The notes under the pieces were generated by a model. That model was not told the origin of the DNA, searched no databases, and saw nothing but the letters and a program-made list of their open reading frames with translations. The translations under genes and the position numbers were made by a program. Shown here piece by piece: positions 17,585 to 26,624 of a stretch of 64,000 nt of DNA. Position 1 is the first letter of the stretch, and every line of letters begins with the position of its first letter. The stretch comes from Candidatus Aminicenantes bacterium UBA6228 (lineage in GTDB: Bacteria; Acidobacteriota; Aminicenantia; Aminicenantales; Saccharicenantaceae). The stretch covers positions 62,538 through 126,537 of the forward strand of contig DJWO01000002.1 of the NCBI GenBank assembly GCA_002441005.1, in the 5' to 3' direction.

Positions 17585-18469
17585 GTGTTAGAAAAACTTA
17601 AAGAAACCCTGGCCAGGACCAGAAAATTCTTTGCCCCGATCGAACAGCTCTTAACCCGCAACCTGTCGCAGGAAGAAATTCTAAATGAACTGTTTGAGTT
17701 GCTCATTCTGGCCGATATCGGTCCTGCTACCAGTCAGAAAATTATCGACGGCCTCAAACAAAAAAGCCGAAAGTCAGGCCAGGCAGACCTCAGGTCTTTA
17801 TTAAAACAAGAACTCATTGACATTCTGTCCTCTGAACCAGCTACGGTCAACGAGGCCTTTCCAGCTGTCTGGCTGCTGGTCGGGGTTAATGGCGGAGGCA
17901 AAACCACCTCGGCCGCCAAGCTGGCCTCTAAATACCAGAGCCAGGGTAAGAAAGTTATGCTGGCCGCGGCTGATACCTTCCGGGCAGCTGCTCAAGAACA
18001 ACTGGTTCTATGGGGAAAGAGGCTGAATCTGCCGGTAATTCAGGGACAAACGGGAGCCGATCCGGCTTCGGTCGTCTATGATGCTGTCCAATCATTTAAA
18101 GCCAGAAATTATGACCTGTTGATCATTGACACCGCCGGCCGCCTTCACACTTATGCCAATCTGATGGCCGAGCTGGAAAAAATAAAAAAGGTTATCAGCC
18201 GGGAAATTCCTGGAGCCCCGCAAGAGATACTTCTGGTCCTTGATTCGACTATCGGGCAGAATGCCATCGTTCAGGCCAGAGAGTTTAACCGCTTTTCCGG
18301 CCTGACCGGGGTCTTCCTGACCAAACTTGATGGCACGGCCCGCGGAGGAAGCGTCCTGGCAGTCGTCGAAGAATTAAAACTGCCCATAAAATTTGTTGGC
18401 CTGGGCGAGACAGAAAAGGATATAATGGAGTTTGAACCGGAAGCCTTTGTTGAGGCTCTCCTCTCATGA
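17585..18469 (+). CDS. ftsY: signal recognition particle receptor FtsY
   Basis: 294 aa; only the NG domain, without the acidic N-terminal A domain of E. coli FtsY. N-domain helices (KLKETLARTRKFF) precede the GTPase motifs GVNGGGKTTSAAKLA, DTAGRLH and TKLDGTARGG, and C-terminal FVGLGETEKDIMEFEPE. It receives SRP-ribosome complexes at the membrane. GTG 17585 is the only start that keeps the N domain. ribD begins inside its last codon (ATGA), so the first gene of this riboflavin operon is a secretion gene. Confidence 0.95.
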   Translation: MLEKLKETLARTRKFFAPIEQLLTRNLSQEEILNELFELLILADIGPATSQKIIDGLKQKSRKSGQADLRSLLKQELIDILSSEPATVNEAFPAVWLLVGVNGGGKTTSAAKLASKYQSQGKKVMLAAADTFRAAAQEQLVLWGKRLNLPVIQGQTGADPASVVYDAVQSFKARNYDLLIIDTAGRLHTYANLMAELEKIKKVISREIPGAPQEILLVLDSTIGQNAIVQAREFNRFSGLTGVFLTKLDGTARGGSVLAVVEELKLPIKFVGLGETEKDIMEFEPEAFVEALLS

Positions 18470-19569
18470 TCAAGACAGCTGGTGATGAAGCCCTGATGGA
18501 AATGGCTTATTCCTTAGCGGAAAAAGCCAGAGGCCAGACCAGCCCTAATCCCTGTGTCGGCGCTCTGATTGTCAGGCAGGGGCAAATTGTTGGCTGGGGA
18601 TATCATCAGGCCGCCGGCAGCCCCCATGCTGAAATTATCGCCCTGGAAAGAGCGGGCCAGAGGGCCAGAGGTTCAACCCTCTATTTGACCCTGGAGCCCT
18701 GTGTTCACTGGGGGAAAACACCTCCTTGTGCTGACCGTCTGGCCGGGGCCGGCTTCGAGCGGGCCGTTATTTCCACCTATGACCCCAATCCCCTGGTTTA
18801 CCGGAAAGGAGTGGCTAAACTCCGGGCTGCCGGTATCAAAGTGGTTACCGGCGTCCTGGCTGAAAAACAGGTCAGGCTGAATGAAGCTTATAGCAAGTAT
18901 ATTGTGAACAGAATTCCCTTCGTGACGCTCAAAGCAGCCATGAGCCTTGACGGGAAAATAGCCAGCCGGACTGGCGATGCTCGCTGGATATCTTCAGAAG
19001 AATCAAGAAGATTCGGCCAGGAATTGAGAGCTGAGCAGGATGGAATTCTGGTCGGAGTTAATACCATTCTCAAGGATGACCCTCAGCTAACTGTCAGGCT
19101 GGAAAACTTTGTTAAGAAAAGATGGTCAAGGATTATCCTGGACTCCAGACTCAGAATTCCCTTAACGGCACGCCTGCTGAAAAATCCAGAGCAGGGTAAA
19201 ATATTGATCTTTACCGGTTATAATAGCTCCAGGCAAAAAGCTCAAAGATTAACGGAGAGAGGAGCCGAAGTTATCCGCGTCCCGGGGAGAAAAAACAGGC
19301 TATCACTCAAAGCGGTTCTTAAAGCACTCGGGCAAAGGGAAATAATCTCAATCCTGGTTGAAGGCGGGGCCAGGGTCATGACTTCATTTCTGGAAGAAAA
19401 ACTGGTTGATAAAGCTTATTTCTTTATCTCGCCCAAGCTTATCGGTGGAGAAAGGGCTCCAACTATCTTTGAGGGTCAGGGAGTTAGCCGGGTATCAAGA
19501 GCCATCAGGTTAAAAAACATCTCGACTTTAAGACTCAAAGATGACATCATCATCGAAGGATATTTTTAG
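18466..19569 (+). CDS. ribD: bifunctional riboflavin deaminase/reductase RibD
   Basis: 367 aa. The N-terminal deaminase has the zinc site PHAEIIALE and EPCVHWGKTPPC. The C-terminal reductase (from about residue 145; FVTLKAAMSLDGKIA, DGILVGVNTILKDDP, LVEGGARV) uses NADPH. Together they convert the GTP cyclohydrolase II product to the pyrimidinedione precursor. Overlaps ftsY and directly abuts ribE. Confidence 0.96.
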   Translation: MIKTAGDEALMEMAYSLAEKARGQTSPNPCVGALIVRQGQIVGWGYHQAAGSPHAEIIALERAGQRARGSTLYLTLEPCVHWGKTPPCADRLAGAGFERAVISTYDPNPLVYRKGVAKLRAAGIKVVTGVLAEKQVRLNEAYSKYIVNRIPFVTLKAAMSLDGKIASRTGDARWISSEESRRFGQELRAEQDGILVGVNTILKDDPQLTVRLENFVKKRWSRIILDSRLRIPLTARLLKNPEQGKILIFTGYNSSRQKAQRLTERGAEVIRVPGRKNRLSLKAVLKALGQREIISILVEGGARVMTSFLEEKLVDKAYFFISPKLIGGERAPTIFEGQGVSRVSRAIRLKNISTLRLKDDIIIEGYF

Positions 19570-20163
19570 GTGTTTACCGGGCTTATCCGCTATCAAGGAA
19601 AATTCAGGGGCTTAAGAAAGAACCTGACCGAGATTCTTATTGAAGTTCCTGAAGAACTGGCCACTCAGCTGGTCCCGGGTCAGAGTCTGGCCGTAGATGG
19701 TATCTGTCTGACTGTCAGCCTTAAAGAAAAGGACCGTCTGTCTTTCAATCTGTCCAAGGAAACCCTGGACCGGACGAATCTAAAAGATTATCGCCCGGGG
19801 AAAACGGTTAACCTGGAGCTGCCGCTCCGGCTTGACGAACTGGTAGGGGGCCATCTGGTGACCGGCCATGTTGACGGCACTGGCCGGGTTCTGGAAGTTA
19901 AGAGCAGGCCACCGGGAAAAAGACTTAAAATCAAACTCCCCCCCGGCCTGAGGAAATATCTGACTGATAAGGGCTCCGTAGCCGTCAATGGGGTCAGCCT
20001 GACCGTAGCTTCCCTTGGTCCTGATTGGTTCGAAGTGGAGTTAATACCTGCCACCCTTCAGGTTACTAATCTCCGTGACCTGCGGGCTGGCGACCGGGTT
20101 AATCTTGAAGGTGACATCCTCGGGAAATACGTGTATAATTTTATAGCAGAAAAGAAATTTTAG
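19570..20163 (+). CDS. ribE: riboflavin synthase alpha subunit
   Basis: 197 aa with the two tandem lumazine-binding repeats expected of riboflavin synthase: MFTGLIRYQGK with VDGICLTV, and GHLVTGHVDGTG with VNGVSLTV. It dismutates two 6,7-dimethyl-8-ribityllumazines to riboflavin. Starts with GTG immediately after the ribD stop, so reinitiation coupling is likely. The lumazine synthase that feeds it (RibH) is not encoded in this window. Confidence 0.95.
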   Translation: MFTGLIRYQGKFRGLRKNLTEILIEVPEELATQLVPGQSLAVDGICLTVSLKEKDRLSFNLSKETLDRTNLKDYRPGKTVNLELPLRLDELVGGHLVTGHVDGTGRVLEVKSRPPGKRLKIKLPPGLRKYLTDKGSVAVNGVSLTVASLGPDWFEVELIPATLQVTNLRDLRAGDRVNLEGDILGKYVYNFIAEKKF

Positions 20164-20183
20164 ACCTCATCTTTTAGCTAAAA

Positions 20184-21401
20184 ATGGAAAACAAACCAAA
20201 AGTTATTGGTGTCGATGAAGCTCTGGCTTATCTCCGGGCTGGACAGATGATCATCATTGTTGATGACGAGGACCGCGAAAATGAAGGTGATCTGATGGTC
20301 GCCGCTGAAAAGGTCACTCCGGAAATAATAAATTTTATGGCTAAAAACGGCCGGGGGCTGATTTGCCTCTCCTTGACTAAGGAAAGAGCGGAGGAGCTCA
20401 AACTACCGCCGATGGTAACTGAAAACACAGCCAGGTTTGGGACAGCTTTTACTGTCTCTGTTGATGCCCGCCAGGGTGTGACCACGGGAATTTCCGCTTA
20501 CGACCGGGCCAGAACCATTCTGACCGCAATTAACCCCGCCAGCAGGCCCGAAGACCTGGCCCGTCCAGGGCACGTTTTCCCGCTGACAGCTAAAGAAGGC
20601 GGAGTCCTGGCCCGGGCCGGGCAGACAGAAGCGGCTGTTGACCTGACCAGAATGGCTGGCCTTTACCCGGCTGGTGTCATCTGCGAGGTAATGAAGGAAG
20701 ACGGCATGATGGCCAGAAGGCCTGACCTGGAAAAATTCGCCGAAGAACACGGCGTGCCAATTCTGACTATTGCTGATCTTATTCGCTACCGGATGCGGAC
20801 CGAGACTCTGGTCAGAAAAATTGCCGAGGCTGATCTCCCGACCCGCTATGGTCATTTTCGCTTGGCTGTTTTTGAAGATATCATCCATGGCGATCATCAC
20901 GTGGCCCTGATCAAGGGTAAGATTGCCGGCCAGGAGCCTGTTCTGGTCAGGGCTCATTCTCAATGCCTGACCGGCGATGCCTTTGGCTCCCTGCGCTGCG
21001 ACTGCGGCGATCAGCTGCATCTCTCAATGGAAATGATTGAAAAGGAAGGCCGGGGACTTGTTCTTTATATGCTGAATCATGAAGGCCGGGGCATCGGCCT
21101 GGCCAATAAAATCAAAGCCTACGCCCTTCAGGATGAGGGAGCTGACACGGTTGAAGCTAACTGCCGGCTGGGCTTTAAACCTGATCAGCGCGATTACGGC
21201 ATCGGGGCTCAGATTATGGCCGCCTTAGGAATAAGAAAAATCAGATTGATTACCAATAACCCCCGCAAATTCCGCGGACTGAGCGGTTATGGCCTGGAGA
21301 TTGTAGAAAGAGTTCCAATTGAGATTCCCCCCAACGAAGAAAATCTGACGTATCTAAAAACCAAAAAAGAAAAGATGGGCCATCTGCTGGATATCACCTG
21401 A
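20184..21401 (+). CDS. ribBA: bifunctional DHBP synthase / GTP cyclohydrolase II RibBA
   Basis: 405 aa fusion. Residues 1-205 form 3,4-dihydroxy-2-butanone-4-phosphate synthase (DDEDRENEGDLMVAAE, GHVFPLTAKEGGVLARAGQTEA). Residues 210-405 form GTP cyclohydrolase II with the zinc site SQCLTGDAFGSLRCDCGDQL and the GLANKIKAYALQD and RLITNNPRK segments. It supplies both inputs to riboflavin synthesis. Last gene of the ftsY-rib operon; no FMN riboswitch is seen at its front. Confidence 0.96.
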   Translation: MENKPKVIGVDEALAYLRAGQMIIIVDDEDRENEGDLMVAAEKVTPEIINFMAKNGRGLICLSLTKERAEELKLPPMVTENTARFGTAFTVSVDARQGVTTGISAYDRARTILTAINPASRPEDLARPGHVFPLTAKEGGVLARAGQTEAAVDLTRMAGLYPAGVICEVMKEDGMMARRPDLEKFAEEHGVPILTIADLIRYRMRTETLVRKIAEADLPTRYGHFRLAVFEDIIHGDHHVALIKGKIAGQEPVLVRAHSQCLTGDAFGSLRCDCGDQLHLSMEMIEKEGRGLVLYMLNHEGRGIGLANKIKAYALQDEGADTVEANCRLGFKPDQRDYGIGAQIMAALGIRKIRLITNNPRKFRGLSGYGLEIVERVPIEIPPNEENLTYLKTKKEKMGHLLDIT

Positions 21402-21444
21402 AGACTTTTAAAAAATCGGTAGCTAATGATCCCGCCGGACAGGT

Positions 21445-21897
21445 TTAGAGCTGTTTTATCTTTGAATCCAGAATGAAAGTCACCGGCCCGTCATTGACCA
21501 GATAAACGTCCATCATGGCCTGAAAGACGCCGGTTTCCACCTTCAGCCCGCTGGCCTCGAGCCGGTCAACAAAATAATTAAAAAGACTGGCTGCCCGGTC
21601 CGGGGATTCAGCCTGGTCAAAACTTGGCCGCCGGCCCTTTTTGATTGAGGCAGCTAAGGTAAATTGAGAGACGGCCAGAATGCTCCCGCCGGTCTCCTTC
21701 AAAGACAGGTTCATTTTCCCTGCCTCGTCCGGAAAAATGCGCAATTCAATTACTTTACCGGCTAAGTAATCAGCCTCAACTTCCCGGTCCCCTTTTTCGA
21801 TGCCAACCAGGAGGCAAATCCCGGGTCCAATTTCACCGGCTATTTTTCCTTCGACCAGGACTCTGGCTTCTTTTACTCTTTGTAAGACTATCTTCAC
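21445..21897 (-). CDS. dtd: D-aminoacyl-tRNA deacylase
   Basis: 150 aa from a GTG at 21897 (GTG AAG ATA GTC), preceded by AGGAGG; the open frame extends further upstream, but that would cross the divergent rpsT promoter and exceed the usual 145-150 aa. Family motifs: SQFTLAASIKKGRRPSF with the catalytic Thr region, and the Gly-cisPro loop in VNDGPVTFILDS. It hydrolyses D-amino acids from mischarged tRNA. Convergent with ribBA, divergent from rpsT. Confidence 0.94.
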   Translation of the reverse strand: MKIVLQRVKEARVLVEGKIAGEIGPGICLLVGIEKGDREVEADYLAGKVIELRIFPDEAGKMNLSLKETGGSILAVSQFTLAASIKKGRRPSFDQAESPDRAASLFNYFVDRLEASGLKVETGVFQAMMDVYLVNDGPVTFILDSKIKQL

Positions 21898-21949
21898 TTT
21901 TTGAGCTCCTCCTGCCACCGTTGGTAGCCTTAGGACAAACCCGGTCCAG

Positions 21950-21978
21950 TTGACTTTAAACTTTGAATATTCTATCAT
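21950..21978 (+). promoter_or_regulatory. sigma-70-type promoter for rpsT
   Basis: TTGACT, 17-base spacer, TATCAT; start expected near 21985, with AAAGGAGA before the rpsT ATG. Its position also argues against the longer reading of dtd. Confidence 0.72.
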
Positions 21979-22001
21979 AATGCCCTCTAAAGGAGATACA
22001 G

Positions 22002-22280
22002 ATGGCACTGAGACACAAATCAGCTATCAAGCAGCATCGTCAAAGCCTTAAGCATCAGGCTATCAACCAGAGAAATAAATCTCTGATGAAAACCTATATT
22101 AAAAAAGTCAGAGAAGCCATAGCCAGCGGCGACCATCAGGCAGCGATTGAACTGCTGCCAAAAGCGATCAAGGCTATTGATCAGACTGTGGCCAAGGGGG
22201 CCATTCACCAGAATACAGGTTCCCGCTATAAGTCGCGTCTGTCCAAGCAGGTCATGGGTCTGAAATCGCAGGCCAGCTGA
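22002..22280 (+). CDS. rpsT: 30S ribosomal protein bS20
   Basis: 92 aa, basic, helical. MALRHKSAIKQHRQS and RNKSLMKTYIKKVREAI match the S20 N-terminal consensus, and GAIHQNTGSRYKSRLSKQV the C-terminal one. Strong AAAGGAGA ribosome site. Monocistronic between its own promoter and the convergent holA, whose stop lies two bases beyond. Confidence 0.96.
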   Translation: MALRHKSAIKQHRQSLKHQAINQRNKSLMKTYIKKVREAIASGDHQAAIELLPKAIKAIDQTVAKGAIHQNTGSRYKSRLSKQVMGLKSQAS

Positions 22281-22282
22281 CC

Positions 22283-23413
22283 TCAACCAGTTTTTTTATC
22301 CCTTAAAGCAAAATAATCTAAAAGAAAAGTCTCTATCAATATTTCCGGCTCGAGGTCGCTGCTCTTCAGGCTTAGATCGAGCCTGGCCAGCCGGTGAATC
22401 AGTTCGTCCAGTTCTTTCTGGCTAAAAGCTTCGAGGTTAGCTGCAAAAGCCTGGAGCTTCCGGTCGAACAGGCTCCAGCCTTCAACAATTTGCGGATGCG
22501 ATTTTTTAAAAATTTCCCTGACCGGTTTCTTAAGCCTCTCAACCTCAACTTTCGCCTGATTTAAGGAAATGATATAACGGCTGATGGAGGCAAAGTAATT
22601 CAGTCTATCAGCTGCTGCTGGCTCGGCTGCGAAAAAACTGCGGTTAAGACTTAAAGCTTCCTCCAGCTGGCCTGATTCCAGAGCTTCTTCCAGAGCAAAA
22701 CGGTCATAATTCCGGCGGGCAGCACAAACTTCCAGAACGTCTTCTTCGGTTATTTCATTTTCTTTCTGGGGGTAAAGACTGAGCTTTTCCAGTTCCTGGC
22801 TCAGAGTGAGCAGTTCCGGGCCGCAGAGGTCGAGCAATCTCCTGGCCGCCCCGGGCTTCATCTTTTTTCCTCTCAATCTCAGTTCTTCGTTCAGCCAGAA
22901 AAGAAGCTCGCTTTCCTTCGGAGTTTTTATTTCGAGGGTCTGGAAAAAACTTTTATTCCGGTTCTCCAGTCCCTGGAAAAAATTGAAAAGCTTCTGGCCC
23001 CGTTTAAGTTTTCCCTGGAAAATAATGACCAGAAAAACATGGTCAGGAGGCTGCTGAAAATAACGGGACAGGGCCTCTTCAGCCGGAGCGATCAACTGCC
23101 GGTAAGCCTTATCTCCAGCCTGCCAATCGCCATTCTCATAATCAGGAAAATAAATAATAAATATTCTGTCCCGGCCAGCAGAAAACATATCCAGGCTCGA
23201 AGCTTCATCCAGAATCTCAGCCCAGTCAGTTTCAAAAAGAAAATAAGCCTTGAATTCAGGCCCGTTTTCGCCCAGGCGGCTGGCGGCTTTAAATTTATCA
23301 AGATAAAGCCTGGCGGCTAAGGCCTGGTCGCCATAAATAAAGGTTCCGGGCTTTAAATTTTGGGGAGAAAGAAGTTTCTCCAGAGTACGGCTAAAAACTT
23401 CTCTCGAAGCCAT
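22283..23413 (-). CDS. holA: DNA polymerase III delta subunit HolA
   Basis: 376 aa. The arrangement fits clamp-loader delta: N-terminal AAA+-like domain without a P-loop (GTFIYGDQALAARLYL), a middle segment with FIIYFPDYENGDW, then LDLCGPELLTLSQELEKLSLY and the C-terminal collar helices (DELIHRLARLDLSLKSSDLE). Delta opens the sliding clamp. It abuts lptE with no gap, as the last gene of leuS-lptE-holA. Conservation of delta is low, so the call also leans on the leuS-lptE-holA order known from Proteobacteria. Confidence 0.88.
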   Translation of the reverse strand: MASREVFSRTLEKLLSPQNLKPGTFIYGDQALAARLYLDKFKAASRLGENGPEFKAYFLFETDWAEILDEASSLDMFSAGRDRIFIIYFPDYENGDWQAGDKAYRQLIAPAEEALSRYFQQPPDHVFLVIIFQGKLKRGQKLFNFFQGLENRNKSFFQTLEIKTPKESELLFWLNEELRLRGKKMKPGAARRLLDLCGPELLTLSQELEKLSLYPQKENEITEEDVLEVCAARRNYDRFALEEALESGQLEEALSLNRSFFAAEPAAADRLNYFASISRYIISLNQAKVEVERLKKPVREIFKKSHPQIVEGWSLFDRKLQAFAANLEAFSQKELDELIHRLARLDLSLKSSDLEPEILIETFLLDYFALRDKKTG

Positions 23414-23944
23414 TTAAAAACCTTCCAGCAGGCTGACCACTAATTGCCCGGCAAATTTTTCAGCTAAGCGGTCAATCGCCTGATTTTCCATCGTTTCGTA
23501 ATCGAGCCCGGCCGGGACTTCATATTCATCTACATAGGTAAAATTATCATCGGCAAAAAGTATCTGATCAGTCAAAAGATCGGTAAAGACTACACTGGTC
23601 ACGACAGTTATCTTATAGCGGCTGGCAGCTCCTTCCGAACCAAAGGCAATGGGCTGAACTTTAAAAGAGGTAATCTCCCCGGCCAGCAGGCCCTGAGCTT
23701 TATTCTGGTCAGGTTCAATGCTCACCCGGGCTCTGGCGATGAGTTCATTAATGACACTTCTGGTCAATTTAAGATCAAGTTCAAACCGTCCAGAGCTATT
23801 GTTAAAAACCGGTACACAGATCCGCTTCATCCCGGGCGGCCAGACACTGCCCCGGCCCCGCAGCTGATAGCCACAGGCCGAAACCGAAATTACGACCAGA
23901 GCCAGTAGCAGCCAGCTGCTGATATATTTTTTAAAAAATTGCAT
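23414..23944 (-). CDS. lptE: LPS-assembly lipoprotein LptE
   Basis: 176 aa. Lipoprotein signal ending VISVSACGYQLRGRG, followed by ICVPVFNNSSGRFELD and LTRSVINELIARARV, standard for LptE. It plugs the LptD barrel at the outer membrane and completes the export path begun by LptB and the LptC/A-like protein at 13-16 kb. Between leuS and holA, the conserved order. Confidence 0.93.
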   Translation of the reverse strand: MQFFKKYISSWLLLALVVISVSACGYQLRGRGSVWPPGMKRICVPVFNNSSGRFELDLKLTRSVINELIARARVSIEPDQNKAQGLLAGEITSFKVQPIAFGSEGAASRYKITVVTSVVFTDLLTDQILFADDNFTYVDEYEVPAGLDYETMENQAIDRLAEKFAGQLVVSLLEGF

Positions 23945-23957
23945 CTAACCCCGGAGG

Positions 23958-26438
23958 TCAGACGACCAGGCTGACCAGTTTATTTTTTACACAGACAATT
24001 TTTTTCGGCTCTCGGCCGCCGAGCAATTCCTGGATGCGAGGCAGGCTCAGGGCTTTTTCCTTGAGAATCTCCTCTTCAGTCTCAGCCTCCACTTCAAATT
24101 TATCCCGGAGCTTGCCGTTAATCTGGACCACAATGGTAATCATCTCTTCTTTAGCCAGCTCCGGGTTATAAGAAGGCCAGCTGGTTTGAGCCACCAGGGT
24201 TGTCCGGCCGGTTTTCTGCCAGAGCTCTTCGGCCAGATGAGGAGCAAAAGGCCCCAGCAAAAGAATCAAATCAGTTAGAGCTTCTGCCAGGAGCTCTCTT
24301 CCCTCCCGGCTCTGTCTCAGGAGGTCCCTGCCTTTTTTCAGGCTGTTGGTTAACTCCATCAGAGCTGAAATGGCTGTATTCAAATGAAAACGCTGCTCTA
24401 TATCATCGGTGACTTTCTTTATGGTCTGATGAAGCTTCTTACTGAGCCGCTGAAAACTGGCCTCGTCAAATTGCCCGGCGGCTATCACTCCCTTCTCCTG
24501 GAAGAGATCCAGGTTTTCTTCTGCCAGATTCCAGATTCTCAGAATGAAGCGGTAGCAACCTTCCAGCCCTTCCTCTGACCAGGCAAATTCTTTTTCGGGT
24601 GGAGAGGCAAAGAGGATAAAAATCCGGAGGGCATCAGCTCCGTAAGTTTTGACCATCTCGTCCGGGTCAACCACATTGCCCCGTGATTTCGACATGGCCG
24701 AGCCGTCTTTAGTTACCATGCCCTGAGCCAGATAGTGGGGAAATGGTTCATCAATCCGGGTCAGGCCCAGATCCCGCAAATACTTGGTGAAAAAGCGGGA
24801 ATAAATTAGATGAAGAATAGCATGCTCGACACCGCCAATATAAAGATCAACCGGCAGCCAGTAAGCTGCTTTTTCAGGTTTAAAAGGCAGCCTGGTTTCA
24901 CCGGGAGAGCAATAACGGAAAAAATACCAGGAAGAATCAACAAAAGTATCCATGGTATCAGTCTCGCGCCTGGCTGGCCCGCCGCATTGGGGGCAGGTGG
25001 TATTAACAAATTCCGGTATTTTTTCGAGAGGCGAGCCTTCTTCGCCGGTAAATTCAGCCTTAAAGGGTATTTCCACCGGCAGCTGGTCATAAGGAACAGG
25101 CTGAAGACCGCATTTCTCACAATAAATAACCGGAATTGGTGTTCCCCAGTAGCGTTGACGGGAAATGCCCCAATCACGGAGGCGATAGGTAACACTTTTC
25201 CGGCCAAAGCCCTTAGTCTCAGCCAGACCCGCCATTTTCTCCATGGCCTCTTCTGAGCTCAAGCCATTAAACTCCCCGGAATTGATCAGGATTCCATATT
25301 CCTCAAAAGCCTGGCCCGGAAGTGGCTGAATTTCAGGCGAGGCCGGTTTTATTACCGGTGTAATCGGCAGGCTATATTTAGTGGCAAATTCATAATCCCT
25401 TTGATCGTGAGCCGGAACTCCCATGACCGCTCCGGTTCCATAATCCATCAGGACATAATTGGCCAGAAAGACAGGAACGGGCTGGCCGGTAAAGGGATTA
25501 ATGGCCTTAAGGCCGGTATCATAACCAACTTTTTCTTCCTCTTTAATTTCTCTTTTCGCCCTGCTTTCAGCTATTGTTTTTTTAATCCAGTCAAGAAGTT
25601 TCTCTTTTTCTGGATGGCCAGCAATCAGCTCCGCAGTCAGAGGATGTTCAACCGACAGGACGACAAAGGTCGCCCCGTAAATAGTGTCAATTCTGGTGGT
25701 AAAGACTTCAATATCTTTCTTTATGGCCGGCACTTTAAAATTCACCAGCGCCCCTTCGCTTTTGCCAATCCAGTTCTTCTGCATCTCCAGAACATGCCCC
25801 GGCCACTGGCTGAGTTGCTCATGGCCGCTCAGCAGCTCATCGGCATAAGCGGTAATTTTTAAAAACCACTGCTCCATCTTTTTCTGACTGACTTCACTGT
25901 CGCAGCGCCAGCAGCGCCCGGCTACCACCTGCTCATTGGCCAGGACTGTCCGGCACTGGGGACACCAGTTTACCCAGCTCAACCGGCGATAAGCCAGACC
26001 CTGTTCAAACATTTTGAGGAAAATCCATTGATTCCAGCGGTAATAATCAGGCAGGCAGGTATTAACCTCTCTTGACCAGGAGTAGCTGATACCCAATCTC
26101 TTCAACTGGGAACGCATGTAGTCAATATTATCGAGGGTCCATTTTTGAGGATGAGTACCGTGTTTGATAGCGGCATTTTCGGCCGGCAGGCCCAGGGCAT
26201 CCCAGCCGATAGGATGGAGGACATTGAAGCCTCTCATTCTTTTAAAACGGGCAATGACATCACCAATTGAATAATTCCGCACATGCCCCATATGAATCCG
26301 GCCGGAAGGATAGGGATACATTTCGAGGCAATAGAACTTGGGTTTAGCTGGATCTTCTGCCGCTTCAAAAATCCGGCTTTCGGCCCAGATTTTCTGCCAT
26401 TTTTTTTCAATTTCTTCAAAATTATAGGCTTCCTTCAT
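23958..26438 (-). CDS. leuS: leucyl-tRNA synthetase
   Basis: 826 aa class I synthetase. HIGH motif in PSGRIHMGHVRNYS, zinc-finger Cys residues in WCPQC...RCWRCD, the CP1 editing domain in the middle (AVMGVPAHDQRDYEFA), and the KMSKS loop in GSAMSKSRGNVVDPD. It charges tRNA-Leu. No frame damage. It starts the leuS-lptE-holA operon. Confidence 0.97.
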   Translation of the reverse strand: MKEAYNFEEIEKKWQKIWAESRIFEAAEDPAKPKFYCLEMYPYPSGRIHMGHVRNYSIGDVIARFKRMRGFNVLHPIGWDALGLPAENAAIKHGTHPQKWTLDNIDYMRSQLKRLGISYSWSREVNTCLPDYYRWNQWIFLKMFEQGLAYRRLSWVNWCPQCRTVLANEQVVAGRCWRCDSEVSQKKMEQWFLKITAYADELLSGHEQLSQWPGHVLEMQKNWIGKSEGALVNFKVPAIKKDIEVFTTRIDTIYGATFVVLSVEHPLTAELIAGHPEKEKLLDWIKKTIAESRAKREIKEEEKVGYDTGLKAINPFTGQPVPVFLANYVLMDYGTGAVMGVPAHDQRDYEFATKYSLPITPVIKPASPEIQPLPGQAFEEYGILINSGEFNGLSSEEAMEKMAGLAETKGFGRKSVTYRLRDWGISRQRYWGTPIPVIYCEKCGLQPVPYDQLPVEIPFKAEFTGEEGSPLEKIPEFVNTTCPQCGGPARRETDTMDTFVDSSWYFFRYCSPGETRLPFKPEKAAYWLPVDLYIGGVEHAILHLIYSRFFTKYLRDLGLTRIDEPFPHYLAQGMVTKDGSAMSKSRGNVVDPDEMVKTYGADALRIFILFASPPEKEFAWSEEGLEGCYRFILRIWNLAEENLDLFQEKGVIAAGQFDEASFQRLSKKLHQTIKKVTDDIEQRFHLNTAISALMELTNSLKKGRDLLRQSREGRELLAEALTDLILLLGPFAPHLAEELWQKTGRTTLVAQTSWPSYNPELAKEEMITIVVQINGKLRDKFEVEAETEEEILKEKALSLPRIQELLGGREPKKIVCVKNKLVSLVV

Positions 26439-26504
26439 CGTCTCTACCTCTGTTCAGGGAAACAAGTCCCGGATAAAGCTGGCGCTATGTCCAATCAGCT
26501 TAAA

Positions 26505-26533
26505 ATGATAAGTTTATGGTGACTAAAAGTCAA
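26505..26533 (-). promoter_or_regulatory. sigma-70-type promoter for leuS operon
   Basis: Minus strand TTGACT, 17 bases, TATCAT, the same hexamers as the rpsT promoter. The leader would be about 60 bases. No T-box elements were recognised in it. Confidence 0.6.
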
Positions 26534-26624
26534 CCAAACCAGGGCGGGTTATAGCTTATTCAACTAATTAAACTTATAATAATCTTTTAAGCCAGAATTT
26601 ATTCATCAGAAAAAGATTCACCGG

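Noticed and set aside
18400..18466. FMN riboswitch before ribD
   Set aside because: ribD overlaps ftsY, leaving no room for a leader element.
21898..22008. Extended dtd reading frame up to 22008
   Set aside because: It would add a non-conserved extension crossing the rpsT promoter; AGGAGG precedes GTG 21897 and the family length then fits.
26439..26624. Cobalamin riboswitch before the ABC importer
   Set aside because: No B12-box-like sequence or long structured leader was found in the 186 bases.
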